Source: a virus. From it: DNA of 38,997 nt. Below the pieces are notes generated by a model. It made no database searches. It worked only from the letters and a program-made list of their open reading frames with translations, and was not told the DNA's origin. Both the position numbers and the translations under genes were made by a program. Of this stretch, positions 1 through 7,566 are shown one piece after another (position 1 is the stretch's first letter; the number at the start of each line of letters is the position of its first letter). The DNA is taken from positions 1-38,997 of IMG/VR virus record IMGVR_UViG_3300025872_000126; one strand, written 5' to 3'.

Positions 1-20
1 ACAAGTAAAGGTCATGCAAG

Positions 21-386
21 ATGAGATTGTGGCTGTTAAGTCTGCTCCTGTGCAGCACTTCGATGTACTCGCAATCGGCGTATCCGATTCAGCGAGTAGA
101 AAATAAGGACACAGTAGTTGTAATGACTAAAGCACAAGCGATTGCCATGAACAATCGCTTTCTTTCCATGGACTCAACAATCAAAGCATACAATGAAGCC
201 TACAAACTCAAGTATTTTCAGCATCATCAAGCAAGCCAAACTGTGGCTCGCCAAGATTCAGTCATTGCTGAACTCAATCGACAGCTCCTCATCAAGCCGA
301 CCTTCAAAAGAATGACGCAAACGGATATATTCATATCCATCTATTTCGTCGTATTTTCGTCGGCCCTAATGTACTTGACGCTGTGA
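21..386 (+). CDS. Small signal-peptide protein with coiled coil and C-terminal membrane segment (possible lysis-cassette partner)
   Basis: The 121-residue product opens with a signal peptide (about residues 1-20, ending near YSQSAYP). It continues with a polar, probably helical central part and ends in a hydrophobic segment (about 103-121, IFISIYFVVFSSALMYL). The ATG at 21 is the first plausible start. The stop overlaps the GTG start of the next gene (GTGA), so the two are translationally coupled. A signal sequence, helical middle and tail anchor next to a spanin-like lipoprotein suggest a lysis or envelope role. No family is recognised, so this is inference from topology and context. Confidence 0.6.
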   Translation: MRLWLLSLLLCSTSMYSQSAYPIQRVENKDTVVVMTKAQAIAMNNRFLSMDSTIKAYNEAYKLKYFQHHQASQTVARQDSVIAELNRQLLIKPTFKRMTQTDIFISIYFVVFSSALMYLTL

Positions 387-826
387 AATGGTTCTCTCTG
401 GTTATCGCAATCCCCTTACTCGTTGGGTGTTCGGCAGAATGGCACCTGAAGAAAGCTATTCAGAAGAACCCGGCTTTGTTGTTGGAGCCCACGGTTGTTA
501 CGAGATGGGACACGATTACGATGCCCCCGATAACGATTGTGGACACGCTGGAGATACCAGCGGTAGGCGACAGCTCCATAATAGAGAACGACTCACTTCA
601 AGTAGTCGTTAAGACTGTGGTCGATAGAAACGGCAACAAGAAGCTGTCCGTTTCTGCCAAAACTAAGACCATTCAAATACCCCATTACATCAAGGTGGAT
701 TGCCCTCCGCAGGTTAAGCTGTTGGCTATTCCTTGGTATTACAAAGTGTACAAGGTGTCATTTTTCATCTTGATACTCCTGCTGATTGTGGCTCTTGCTC
801 GGCACATCAGTTCCCGCTTTGTTTAA
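383..826 (+). CDS. Candidate unimolecular spanin (lipoprotein with C-terminal transmembrane segment)
   Basis: The 147-residue product starts at GTG 383 and has a lipoprotein signal with a lipobox (LLVGC, Cys16). A periplasmic-type middle of about 100 residues rich in beta-prone Thr/Val follows, then a single hydrophobic segment near the C-terminus (about 125-139, VSFFILILLLIVALA) with a basic tail. An outer-membrane lipid anchor plus an inner-membrane C-terminal anchor in one short polypeptide is the defining plan of u-spanins such as T1 gp11, which fuse the two membranes at the end of lysis. Sequence similarity to a known spanin was not checked. It could also be another envelope-spanning lipoprotein. 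Confidence 0.6.
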   Translation: MKWFSLVIAIPLLVGCSAEWHLKKAIQKNPALLLEPTVVTRWDTITMPPITIVDTLEIPAVGDSSIIENDSLQVVVKTVVDRNGNKKLSVSAKTKTIQIPHYIKVDCPPQVKLLAIPWYYKVYKVSFFILILLLIVALARHISSRFV

Positions 827-848
827 CCAAAAAATCTAACTACCTTTG
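818..848 (+). promoter_or_regulatory. Bacteroidota-type promoter, TTTG-N19-TACCTTTG
   Basis: A minus-33 TTTG (818-821) and a minus-7 TACCTTTG (841-848) are separated by exactly 19 nt, matching the Bacteroidota consensus TTTG-N19/21-TAnnTTTG. The minus-33 element overlaps the stop codon of the spanin-like gene. Transcription would begin around 853-856, which rules out the TTG at 846 as the next gene's start and favours the ATG at 888. Confidence 0.75.
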
Positions 849-887
849 AATCAGGAAGTAACGGCTATTGCCAAAAAGAAACTACCA

Positions 888-1091
888 ATGGAATGGGAAT
901 ACTACACCAATCCGAGCAAGAAAATTCAAATTGACGGCCTTCTTGAGAAGGCAGCTTCGGTATTCGCTAACTGCGATTCTACCTCAGAAGCACGTGCTGA
1001 AGCACGTCGTCAAGAGAAGAAAATCTTGAGCGAGATTGCTAAGATTGATGCCCTCTTCGCTGAGCGATGCGGGTGCAACGAGCTATACTAA
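888..1091 (+). CDS. Hypothetical 67-residue helical protein
   Basis: No family is recognised. The product (MEWEYYTNPSKK...) is charged and probably mostly helical, with an Ala/Glu/Arg-rich stretch (SEARAEARRQEKK) and a CGC motif near the C-terminus. I chose ATG 888 because the longer reading frame begins at a TTG that is part of the promoter's minus-7 element. Its last 9 nt overlap the end of the convergent glycosyltransferase gene. Confidence 0.55.
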   Translation: MEWEYYTNPSKKIQIDGLLEKAASVFANCDSTSEARAEARRQEKKILSEIAKIDALFAERCGCNELY

Positions 1092-2048
1092 GCCCTTTAG
1101 TCGCTCCTTGTTGATTTGGGAGATATCGTAGTGCTTCTTGCAGTACTCGTATAGCTCCCCGCCAAGGTTTTGCGCTTTTTCCAACGTCATATCAGCAACA
1201 GCTTTCCTCCACTCCTCAGGCGTAGAGCAGAGTATTCCTGTCTTGTTATGGATGATGGCCTGCTTGTATGGCGTCGTATTCGAGGCAATGATTGCCGTCT
1301 TGGTGTACCCGGCCTCAACCACCTTTAGGTCCGACTTGCATCGGTTGAACTTGTTGTTCAAGAGCGGAGCCAGAGCCACATCAAAGTGGCGATAGAGCTG
1401 CGCGTACAAGTGGATGTCAAGGGGATACATTGTGTACTTGGCCCGAAGGATGTCTGGGTAGTCCATAAGGTTCATGCAGTACAGCTCATGATTCTCAAAG
1501 GTGACACCCATTGAAAGAAGGTCATTGCGGTGGCCATTGGCTCCGATGTATCCAAAGCGAACAAGTCCTTTTGGGTTCGGGTCTTTCTCTTGTTCAGCCC
1601 ACTGCTTTTCTTTCTCGTATACCGTGTTAGGTATTACTCGATACACAGCATTCTTATTCACCTTTCGCATCTTGTGCGCAAGGGTTTCAGATGGAGTCCA
1701 TATCTCGTCAGCAATACGGATGCTTGCAAGAATCTCCCCAGATACTTGCTTCTTGTAGTGTTCCTTTGCTGGATTGTCGTCTGGAAGTTCCCAGAAGTCG
1801 TCGTTGTCAAGGATTAGCTTGACCTTGTACTTCTTGAGCCACTTCTTGAACTCGATGTAGTTGGAAACGGTACACCGACGAGAAACGATGACAGAGCCAA
1901 CCTTCGTCATGTCAAACTCCTTAAGCTCATTGAAGCTGGAGAAGAAGTGGATGTTGACACCCTCCTCCGCTTTGAGGCGGAGGAAGGGAGTCATCAGTCT
2001 GTGGTAGTTGATGCCGTTTAGGCCGTCAAGAAATATCAGCGTTATCAT
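1083..2048 (-). CDS. GT4-like glycosyltransferase
   Basis: The 321-residue product has the C-terminal Rossmann half of GT-B glycosyltransferases. RFGYIGANGHRNDL (about 165-178) looks like the loop opening the donor-binding domain, and LAPLLNNKFNRCKSDLKVVE with the following AGYTKTAIIAS matches the donor-sugar motif where a conserved acidic residue contacts the nucleotide sugar. Such enzymes transfer sugar from a nucleotide donor. Here the target could be a virion protein, phage DNA or host surface glycan. It is the last gene of the long minus-strand block, and its start overlaps the upstream gene by 23 nt. Confidence 0.8.
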   Translation of the reverse strand: MITLIFLDGLNGINYHRLMTPFLRLKAEEGVNIHFFSSFNELKEFDMTKVGSVIVSRRCTVSNYIEFKKWLKKYKVKLILDNDDFWELPDDNPAKEHYKKQVSGEILASIRIADEIWTPSETLAHKMRKVNKNAVYRVIPNTVYEKEKQWAEQEKDPNPKGLVRFGYIGANGHRNDLLSMGVTFENHELYCMNLMDYPDILRAKYTMYPLDIHLYAQLYRHFDVALAPLLNNKFNRCKSDLKVVEAGYTKTAIIASNTTPYKQAIIHNKTGILCSTPEEWRKAVADMTLEKAQNLGGELYEYCKKHYDISQINKERLKGLV

Positions 2049-2253
2049 CGTAGTATTCCAACAGTGCAGCCCGAATCATGTCGAACTCTCCGTCGATGTC
2101 TCTTTTGAATTTACGTATGGTGTTGTGTAGTCGGTCAGCGTCAACCCTTGGGTTTCCTGCTTCGTCGTGCAGGCTTTCGTACAGAGACGTCGCCGCGTTC
2201 GCTATCCTGGATGTCGCCTTGTAGTAGGTCCGACTCAATTCCTCTTGGTCCAT
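2026..2253 (-). CDS. Hypothetical 75-residue helical protein
   Basis: Unrecognised; acidic, predicted helical throughout (MDQEELSRTYYKATSRIANAATSLYESLHDEAG...). It overlaps the RusA-like gene upstream by 113 nt in a different frame, more than elsewhere in this operon, and overlaps the glycosyltransferase start by 23 nt. Its composition looks protein-like across the shared stretch, so both frames may be used there or the RusA-like tail may be non-essential. Confidence 0.6.
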   Translation of the reverse strand: MDQEELSRTYYKATSRIANAATSLYESLHDEAGNPRVDADRLHNTIRKFKRDIDGEFDMIRAALLEYYDDNADIS

Positions 2254-2602
2254 GTGCGGTAATGGTTGCTATGAATTGCTCTTTAGGTAAACTCGGGTCG
2301 TATCTTGTTTCCTGTGAAAGATAATACTTTGGAGTGTCGTCAGGAATATGACCATGATTGCGTAGATAATCCGCAAGAAACTTGCTGCAACAAATAGCGT
2401 TATCAACGTCATAGCGGCAATTGTAACGAACAGCAATAGACATTCGTTCCATGCGGAACTTACCAAATGGAGCAAGTGCCGTAGCGATGGCTCTCCAGTA
2501 TACATCCTTGTGTTTCTTTCTGACCATGAAGTGCCTTCCCGCATAATATGCGTTAAGGCTCGGCGGCTTCGGTAGTATAATCTCAATGGTCTCATTGTTC
2601 AC
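2141..2602 (-). CDS. rusA-like: RusA-family Holliday junction resolvase
   Basis: The 153-residue product matches the RusA plan: an N-terminal beta-strand with a proline-rich turn (ILPKPPSLNAYYAGRH, about 9-24) and the acidic active site YDVDNAICCSKFLADYL (Asp65, Asp67) followed by GHIPDD (Asp88, Asp89). These acidic residues coordinate magnesium for symmetric cleavage of four-way junctions, used by phages to resolve replication and packaging intermediates. The basic tail after about residue 118 lies beyond the usual family end and overlaps the next gene. Confidence 0.82.
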   Translation of the reverse strand: MNNETIEIILPKPPSLNAYYAGRHFMVRKKHKDVYWRAIATALAPFGKFRMERMSIAVRYNCRYDVDNAICCSKFLADYLRNHGHIPDDTPKYYLSQETRYDPSLPKEQFIATITAHGPRGIESDLLQGDIQDSERGDVSVRKPARRSRKPKG

Positions 2603-2607
2603 CTCAT

Positions 2608-4392
2608 CTAAGGTAGGACAATGCGGCTGGAATTCAAATGCATAGGAGTGAAAGTTTTTGTCCCGAACAACGGATACATTCCAGTTCGGTCGTTGTTGAG
2701 CTGAAACACAACTGGTTGGTCAAACGGAGTCGGTGAACCCCCGGTCTCCGTGTTGCGAACCTTTCGCACGTGTATCTCTGTGCGGTAGCGCATCTCTGGT
2801 TCTGGGTGCAAGACCTTGCGGTGAAACGTAACGAATGAATCAGCACGGTTGACCCACTTGCCTCCGCCTTCAGTGTCTTCGGCAAACGGAGCCACTGGGA
2901 GTCCATCGGGGCCCTTTCTACGGACAGCTTCTGTGATGGCGTGTGTATTCACCCACACGGCCATATCGTTCTGCGTAGCGAAGGTTAGAAACTCTGATGC
3001 TGCCTCGTAGTGGTATTCGTGTGATGTGATTCCAGAACTGTTCTTTCCTACGGTAATCTTCAAGCTGTTGTATGGGTCAATCAAGTATCCATCGTAGCGC
3101 TCTTGACGCACCAGCTTTTCAGCAAACACCATAAGGTCTGCATAGCTGTACACCTGCGCATTGCTGATGATGGTGAAGTGCCTGTTCACCCACTTGAACG
3201 CCTCTGTACGTTCTTCGTGGCGCATCATGTCAATTGGCTTATCAAGAAGGAACTCCATTAGGCGCATCTTGAACGATGCTGTCTTGTTCTCGCTCGAGTA
3301 GACAACCCAGCGCCACCCATGCAGGACAGCTGATGAGACCATTAGGAATTGCGCCATGGTGGTCTTGCCTACGTTGCTGTGTCCGTTGATGATGGTGAAC
3401 TCCTTCTTAAGCAAGAAGTGCTTGTCAAGCCATTCAAATCCAGTGCTAAGTCCACGTATGATTTCTCCCTTGGCGAATTTCTCAATCCAGTTGTAGTCAG
3501 AATCATCGGATGAGATGAACGACATATCTCCGTCGTTGATTTGCATCTCTCTACGGATGCGTGCCTCATCTTCAATTACCTCTCGGATTGGCATTTGCTT
3601 TCCTTCCAGGATGCCATCCTTGATGGTGTTACGTGCGTTAGCTAAGTCCTCTACGTTTTCCTTCTTTTGGATTTCACGTAGTAGAACTCGCTCGGCTTCA
3701 TCCTCCTCCATCCGACCGGCGGCAATATAGCCGCCGCAAAGGATGGCTGCCCGCAGTAGTGTGATATGCTTCTCTCCGTCTTGTGCACGGCGTACCATTC
3801 GAGCTACGACGTTTAGCTTCTCGTAGTCGGTGTGTAGTTCTTGAATTTGCGCTACCTGCTGCTCTTGTTGTTCACGCAGCATGCCCCCGAATACCTTGCT
3901 GTCGGGGTTATGTACCAGCTCTGGGTCATAACTCTCAAAACACGCACGAGATTCGTTAACTCCAGACGGGTCAGCCAGGAGTCCATAAGTGCTATCAAAG
4001 TACGTCTGGAGCGACCTAAAGTGCTCCCTGTGCCTTTCTGGGTTGCTTATCTTGACGAGGGCTTTCAGTCCCTCGCCAGATGGGGATATCCAGCAGGCAA
4101 AAACGTATTCGTCTGTAGATAGGAGAGCCTTTGATGCTTCTGCGTTTACGTGGTCAAAGTCAAGTACGATTAGTCCGCTGTGTGTCTCGAGCGCATCGTC
4201 CTTTCTTGTGGTAAATACACCAGAGAAAAGAGCTACTGGAAGTGAGCGCTTGAGCTCGGAGTTCCCGGCGCGTATCGCCAGGATGTTCTCCATGCTTCTT
4301 CCGCTGACGATGCGTTCAAGGGCAGCATTTACATCTATGTAGTGTGGCTTATCCGTCTTGGTGACGGATTGAAACATTGTAATGTTGCTCAT
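2608..4392 (-). CDS. Replication protein: BT4734/VirE-N domain fused to DnaB/RepA-type helicase ATPase
   Basis: The 594-residue product has two parts. Residues about 15-170 resemble the BT4734-like/VirE N-terminal domain found in Bacteroidota mobile elements, with HSGLIVLDFDHV (Asp78, Asp80) and WISPSGEGLKALVKI. Residues about 310-590 form a RecA-fold helicase or ATPase core: Walker A GHSNVGKT (337-344), a Walker B-like strand GYLIDP (435-440) and NTHAIT further on. It is likely the replicative helicase, possibly with a primase-related N-terminal domain. The start overlaps the upstream gene in an ATGA junction, so it is co-translated with its neighbours. Confidence 0.82.
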   Translation of the reverse strand: MSNITMFQSVTKTDKPHYIDVNAALERIVSGRSMENILAIRAGNSELKRSLPVALFSGVFTTRKDDALETHSGLIVLDFDHVNAEASKALLSTDEYVFACWISPSGEGLKALVKISNPERHREHFRSLQTYFDSTYGLLADPSGVNESRACFESYDPELVHNPDSKVFGGMLREQQEQQVAQIQELHTDYEKLNVVARMVRRAQDGEKHITLLRAAILCGGYIAAGRMEEDEAERVLLREIQKKENVEDLANARNTIKDGILEGKQMPIREVIEDEARIRREMQINDGDMSFISSDDSDYNWIEKFAKGEIIRGLSTGFEWLDKHFLLKKEFTIINGHSNVGKTTMAQFLMVSSAVLHGWRWVVYSSENKTASFKMRLMEFLLDKPIDMMRHEERTEAFKWVNRHFTIISNAQVYSYADLMVFAEKLVRQERYDGYLIDPYNSLKITVGKNSSGITSHEYHYEAASEFLTFATQNDMAVWVNTHAITEAVRRKGPDGLPVAPFAEDTEGGGKWVNRADSFVTFHRKVLHPEPEMRYRTEIHVRKVRNTETGGSPTPFDQPVVFQLNNDRTGMYPLFGTKTFTPMHLNSSRIVLP

Positions 4393-4670
4393 TTGAATTC
4401 CTTATCGTAGTCTTTTTCTTTGTGGTGAAACGAACGAGATATTGGCTTGCTCTCAAATATCTTGATGACTCGGAAGTTGTGTACAATCTTGTTGCCTAAT
4501 ACTGCCGAGCGCAGCGAGTCCATTATATCTTTTGACTTATTCATTGAGAGTAAGTCCTTTGCCCTTGATACTATTTGAATGGGCACCTCTTGGGTGCCCT
4601 TCGTGTTTGATATAAGGTTCTTTCCTTTCTTGGTGTGCCAGAATACCTGCAGCTTGTGCAGGTATATCAT
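4389..4670 (-). CDS. Hypothetical 93-residue basic protein
   Basis: Unrecognised, Lys-rich (MIYLHKLQVFWHTKKGKN..., ending HHKEKDYDKEFK). A start at 4718 would add a Ser/Thr/Gly-rich stretch and overlap the sulfotransferase gene by 35 nt. I prefer the ATG at 4670, 14 nt after that gene's stop. Its stop overlaps the helicase start (ATGA). The position suggests a replication accessory role, but nothing in the sequence proves it. Confidence 0.55.
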   Translation of the reverse strand: MIYLHKLQVFWHTKKGKNLISNTKGTQEVPIQIVSRAKDLLSMNKSKDIMDSLRSAVLGNKIVHNFRVIKIFESKPISRSFHHKEKDYDKEFK

Positions 4671-4683
4671 CTGTCCAAGGCTA

Positions 4684-5331
4684 TCAGAAGTCGTATCCGA
4701 ACCGCTTGAAGTCGTCATGATACAATGCGGCTATGATTCGCTTACCTTCTTCGTCTAGCTTGAACCTTTCTGAATAGCTTCTATTTTCTTTCTCTGGCTT
4801 CTTGCTCAGCTTCATGCCTATTGCCTCGGACACAACTTCCAAGTCAACATCAAAGCTCTCAATCTTACCAACGAAGTCAATGTCGCTTGGCACCCATGCT
4901 GACTGTGTTACCAGAGTTTCATGCTTGCCTCCCAAGAAATCTCCGTGGTGCCAGAACTGCATCATGGCTACGTGAGCAAGCGTTTTAGCGCCATTGATTG
5001 TGCTATCCCACGGCAGGGGCAATGCATGATTTTTTTGTAAAATTTCATGCACTCCCCACACATCTTCAAGGCTGTAGTTCATGTGGTCAGAGTAGCTACT
5101 CAAGAACCAAGTGTATGGGTTTCTGACAAATACGAACTTGAAATATGAGTTCCATCGTTCTTCTCCTGCCATTTCCCTAACGACGTGATATCCATCGTGG
5201 CCATACGGCGGCGTTCCATTGTTAGAGCTAATGCACGCTGGGTCAGCTTCAATCAACAGATTCTCAATCGTAGTACTACCAGTTTTTGGTATACGAATGA
5301 ATATACACTTCAGCTTGTCGGAGATAATCAT
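4684..5331 (-). CDS. Sulfotransferase-family protein
   Basis: The 215-residue product carries both PAPS-binding signatures of the sulfotransferase superfamily: the 5'-phosphosulfate loop RIPKTGST near the N-terminus (about 13-20) and the 3'-phosphate motif FVRNPYTWFLSSYSD (about 68-82, with Arg and Ser). KENRSYSERF near residue 182 resembles the later conserved region. Members move sulfate from PAPS to carbohydrate or other hydroxyl or amino groups. It sits with an FkbM methyltransferase and near a glycosyltransferase, suggesting decoration of a sugar on a virion protein or the host surface. The acceptor cannot be read from sequence. It overlaps its upstream neighbour by 4 nt. Confidence 0.8.
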   Translation of the reverse strand: MIISDKLKCIFIRIPKTGSTTIENLLIEADPACISSNNGTPPYGHDGYHVVREMAGEERWNSYFKFVFVRNPYTWFLSSYSDHMNYSLEDVWGVHEILQKNHALPLPWDSTINGAKTLAHVAMMQFWHHGDFLGGKHETLVTQSAWVPSDIDFVGKIESFDVDLEVVSEAIGMKLSKKPEKENRSYSERFKLDEEGKRIIAALYHDDFKRFGYDF

Positions 5332-5822
5332 ATCAGCGATGCGGAGATTAGTTCAAGGTTTTCCGTGTTGTTGACAGCCTCATACTGATAGATAGCATCA
5401 GCTACTGTTGACGATGTAATCTTGAATTCTGATTTCTCCTGTGTGTCAAAGTGTCGGTATATCAATAAGTACATTGAGAACTTCTTTCCGTTCAACGCCT
5501 CTTTGATTAGGCGATTTAGGATTGCAGCTCCCTCCTCATAAGTCGTTGCATACTTTGGGTATAACCATTTGCCTCGCTCGGTCTTCTCCATTAGCTCATC
5601 GTGCCTACGTATGTGGAATAGCGATGTTGCGTGGTTCTTTTCAAATACCTGTGCAATTTCCAGCAGAGTCATTGCTGTGTTCTCCCGCAGATATGCGTAA
5701 ATCATCCTGCGGCAGTCAATTAGTGTGCGTCTGCGGGCATCGGTGAATAGTTCCTTAACGCTCACGTCGTTCACCATAGCAAAAGTGTCTATGGTTCTTT
5801 CTATGATTTTCTCTCGTCTCAT
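5328..5822 (-). CDS. DnaA domain IV-like DNA-binding protein
   Basis: Residues about 8-85 follow the C-terminal DNA-binding domain of DnaA: VSVKELFTDARRRTLIDCRRM matches the first basic helices, MTLLEIAQVFE the helix-turn-helix, and KNHATSLFHIRRHDEL the DnaA signature region that reads the DnaA box (DHTTV in DnaA). The AAA+ domain is absent; residues 86-164 are an unrelated helical tail. It may bind repeats at the phage origin or block host DnaA. It lies between sulfotransferase and FkbM genes, overlapping both by 4 nt. Confidence 0.75.
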   Translation of the reverse strand: MRREKIIERTIDTFAMVNDVSVKELFTDARRRTLIDCRRMIYAYLRENTAMTLLEIAQVFEKNHATSLFHIRRHDELMEKTERGKWLYPKYATTYEEGAAILNRLIKEALNGKKFSMYLLIYRHFDTQEKSEFKITSSTVADAIYQYEAVNNTENLELISASLI

Positions 5823-6376
5823 TTTCTTAAATCAATTGCATACAAATCATCCATCTCTTGATACACCAGGTAGTCGCGTTCCTCAAGAAACGCGACGGCA
5901 GCACTCTTGTATTGGCCAAGGTGCTTGGTCTCAGCCTTGATAACCTTTGGTCGTAATGGGCCTTCATAGATTGCCGTTTGAAGAATCACCCAGTCGTGAC
6001 CCTCTGTATCAATCTTAAGGAAGTCAATGCGCTTCACATCGTACTCTAACATGATGTCCGTATAGGTAGACGTACGCACCTGCACAGGCTCAACGAGACT
6101 TCGGTTTGCATCAATCACATATTCAGCAAAAGAGCTCATGCCACTGAAGTCTCGGTCGTTATCGCAAACGCTGTCCTTGTAGGTGTACATCGTCTTGGAT
6201 GCAGCCGTGATGTCCACCGCTCGGTTGACATAGTGTACTCCTTCCAGACGCTCAAGTCTGTTGAGGTATTTCTCAATAGGCTCGATAATCATCCCTTGCC
6301 ATCCTTTGTAGGCAAGGTGGTTTAGGGTGCCGAAGTCGCAGCTCCCGATTTCAACGAAGAATTTAGAATCGCTCAT
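5819..6376 (-). CDS. FkbM-family SAM-dependent methyltransferase
   Basis: The 185-residue product has the FkbM hallmarks: a glycine-containing SAM loop FFVEIGSCDFGTL near the N-terminus, MIIEPIEKY (acidic residue for SAM ribose) and IDFLKIDTEGHDWVIL. FkbM proteins O-methylate sugars or similar hydroxyls. I start it at ATG 6376 (MSDSKF), 14 nt inside the upstream gene, because an 11-residue longer version would add sequence outside the fold and overlap more. With the sulfotransferase two genes away it forms part of a glycan-modifying set. Confidence 0.82.
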   Translation of the reverse strand: MSDSKFFVEIGSCDFGTLNHLAYKGWQGMIIEPIEKYLNRLERLEGVHYVNRAVDITAASKTMYTYKDSVCDNDRDFSGMSSFAEYVIDANRSLVEPVQVRTSTYTDIMLEYDVKRIDFLKIDTEGHDWVILQTAIYEGPLRPKVIKAETKHLGQYKSAAVAFLEERDYLVYQEMDDLYAIDLRK

Positions 6377-6827
6377 AGTATGTAAGGTTATCGTATTCGT
6401 TAGGGCCAAAGTATACCCATGCCGTGATGGGTGTGTCTATCTCTTGGATGGTAACGCTAATCTCTCGGCGGCGATACCAATCTGGATGTCCCTCAAGCAT
6501 ATCAAGCCTGCGCAGTGTGTCTTTGTTGACCAGGTACAGCTCAACCTCTACGTTGTGTCCTTGGTTCTTTTTGTACAGCAAGAACGGAAGTCCTCCGCTG
6601 CGAATGATTAGTGGGAATTTTTCGGTGGTGTTCCCCTTGCCAACCATTGTAGCTTTCTCAAGTAGTATGTTGTTTCCATACCCGCTCTTTAGCGTACCAT
6701 ATACGGCGACAGCTATATCGTTGTCTAAGCTATTATGTTCCCGTTGCAAGTTAGAAGATTTAGATAGTGTTCCAGATACTCCTTTGTCCCGCTCATTATT
6801 GGTTTCTTTTCCCATGTTAGTTTCCAT
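6363..6827 (-). CDS. Gamma-glutamylcyclotransferase/AIG2-like protein
   Basis: After a 35-residue polar N-terminus (low complexity, Asn/Ser/Lys), the product shows the GGCT fold signatures: VAVYGTLKSGYGN (about 40-52, the YGSLxxGxxN motif), LPFLLY, a conserved-type acidic position in DMLEGHPDWYRRREISV and a closing AWVYF. The family cleaves gamma-glutamyl-amines to 5-oxoproline and free amine. In the same transcription block lie an amidoligase and a glutamine amidotransferase, enzymes predicted in the literature to work with AIG2-like proteins. That pairing is inference here because about 9 kb separates them. Confidence 0.78.
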   Translation of the reverse strand: METNMGKETNNERDKGVSGTLSKSSNLQREHNSLDNDIAVAVYGTLKSGYGNNILLEKATMVGKGNTTEKFPLIIRSGGLPFLLYKKNQGHNVEVELYLVNKDTLRRLDMLEGHPDWYRRREISVTIQEIDTPITAWVYFGPNEYDNLTYYERF

Positions 6828-6875
6828 TGATTTGAATTTTCATCGTAAGCGATTTGATACGACTGATAGAAGTCG

Positions 6876-7064
6876 CTACGCCTTTTTCCCTGCTTCATCT
6901 GCTTTCCTGTTTATCCAACGAACATACATCTTTGAAGCGACAGCAAGTCGCTGAGGCGGGAACTTGTAAATGCTTTTGAGTCTTGCTTGTGCAATCCTCA
7001 TGAATTGGTTCATTTCGTCTTCGTTCTTCTTGAGGAAGAACTGCTGAAGGTCATATAGTGTCAT
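6876..7064 (-). CDS. Hypothetical 62-residue basic helical protein
   Basis: Unrecognised. Predicted helical, Lys/Arg-rich, Met- and Gln-rich N-terminal half (MTLYDLQQFFLKKNEDEMNQF...). The start overlaps the upstream stop (ATGA), supporting coupled translation. The following 48 nt to the next gene hold only its A-rich start context. Confidence 0.6.
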   Translation of the reverse strand: MTLYDLQQFFLKKNEDEMNQFMRIAQARLKSIYKFPPQRLAVASKMYVRWINRKADEAGKKA

Positions 7065-7510
7065 AGTAAGTCAACTGCTTTGATTAGAACACCACGCGAA
7101 GTATTCTCATCTCCGCCCGGCACATCCTTGCGCTCATACTTAGTTCTGCATAAGTCCTTCAACCTCTTCGTTGAAATGGTAACCAAGTACAGAATATCAT
7201 CTTCTTCCATGAAGACTTCGTTCTCCTTGTGTCGGCATCCTTTTTCGGATGCCGCAATCAGAACCCAGTAGTCTGCTTCGGTCGTGGCTATGCCTGAAGG
7301 CCGGCCACGCGAAGAATACTCAATGTAGAAGTTCCCAGTTCGGTGCGTTCCAAAGTCGAGCTTGACCTCAACGGTTGTGTTACTGAGCAGCTTGCCCAGG
7401 AGCAGCTCGCCCATAAGGCCGATGCGTAGGTCATGACGGAAATCAGAATTGTATTCCACGAAAAAAGAAAGAGATGATAGTGAAAAGAAAGAGCGGCCGC
7501 CATGCCCCAC
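7061..7510 (-). CDS. Probable PD-(D/E)XK-fold nuclease
   Basis: The core reads like a restriction-endonuclease fold: a helix with a conserved-type Glu (LRIGLMGELLLGKLL), a strand VEVKLDFG carrying the E-x-K dyad, then GNFYIEYSSRGRPSGIATTEADYWVLI, which resembles the conserved region of small phage nucleases. The longest frame starts at GTG 7510; a GTG at 7459 (before EYNSDFRHD) would give a protein starting just before the fold and may be the true start. It could process replication or recombination intermediates. Confidence 0.6.
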   Translation of the reverse strand: MGHGGRSFFSLSSLSFFVEYNSDFRHDLRIGLMGELLLGKLLSNTTVEVKLDFGTHRTGNFYIEYSSRGRPSGIATTEADYWVLIAASEKGCRHKENEVFMEEDDILYLVTISTKRLKDLCRTKYERKDVPGGDENTSRGVLIKAVDLL

Positions 7511-7566
7511 CGGAACAACCTATTGCATGGCGTAACCAACTTGCTGCCGCTACATTCTTTTGCTAT

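Noticed and set aside
846-887. TTG start for the 67-residue protein
   Set aside because: The TTG is part of the minus-7 element TACCTTTG and would lie upstream of the transcript start; ATG 888 is used.
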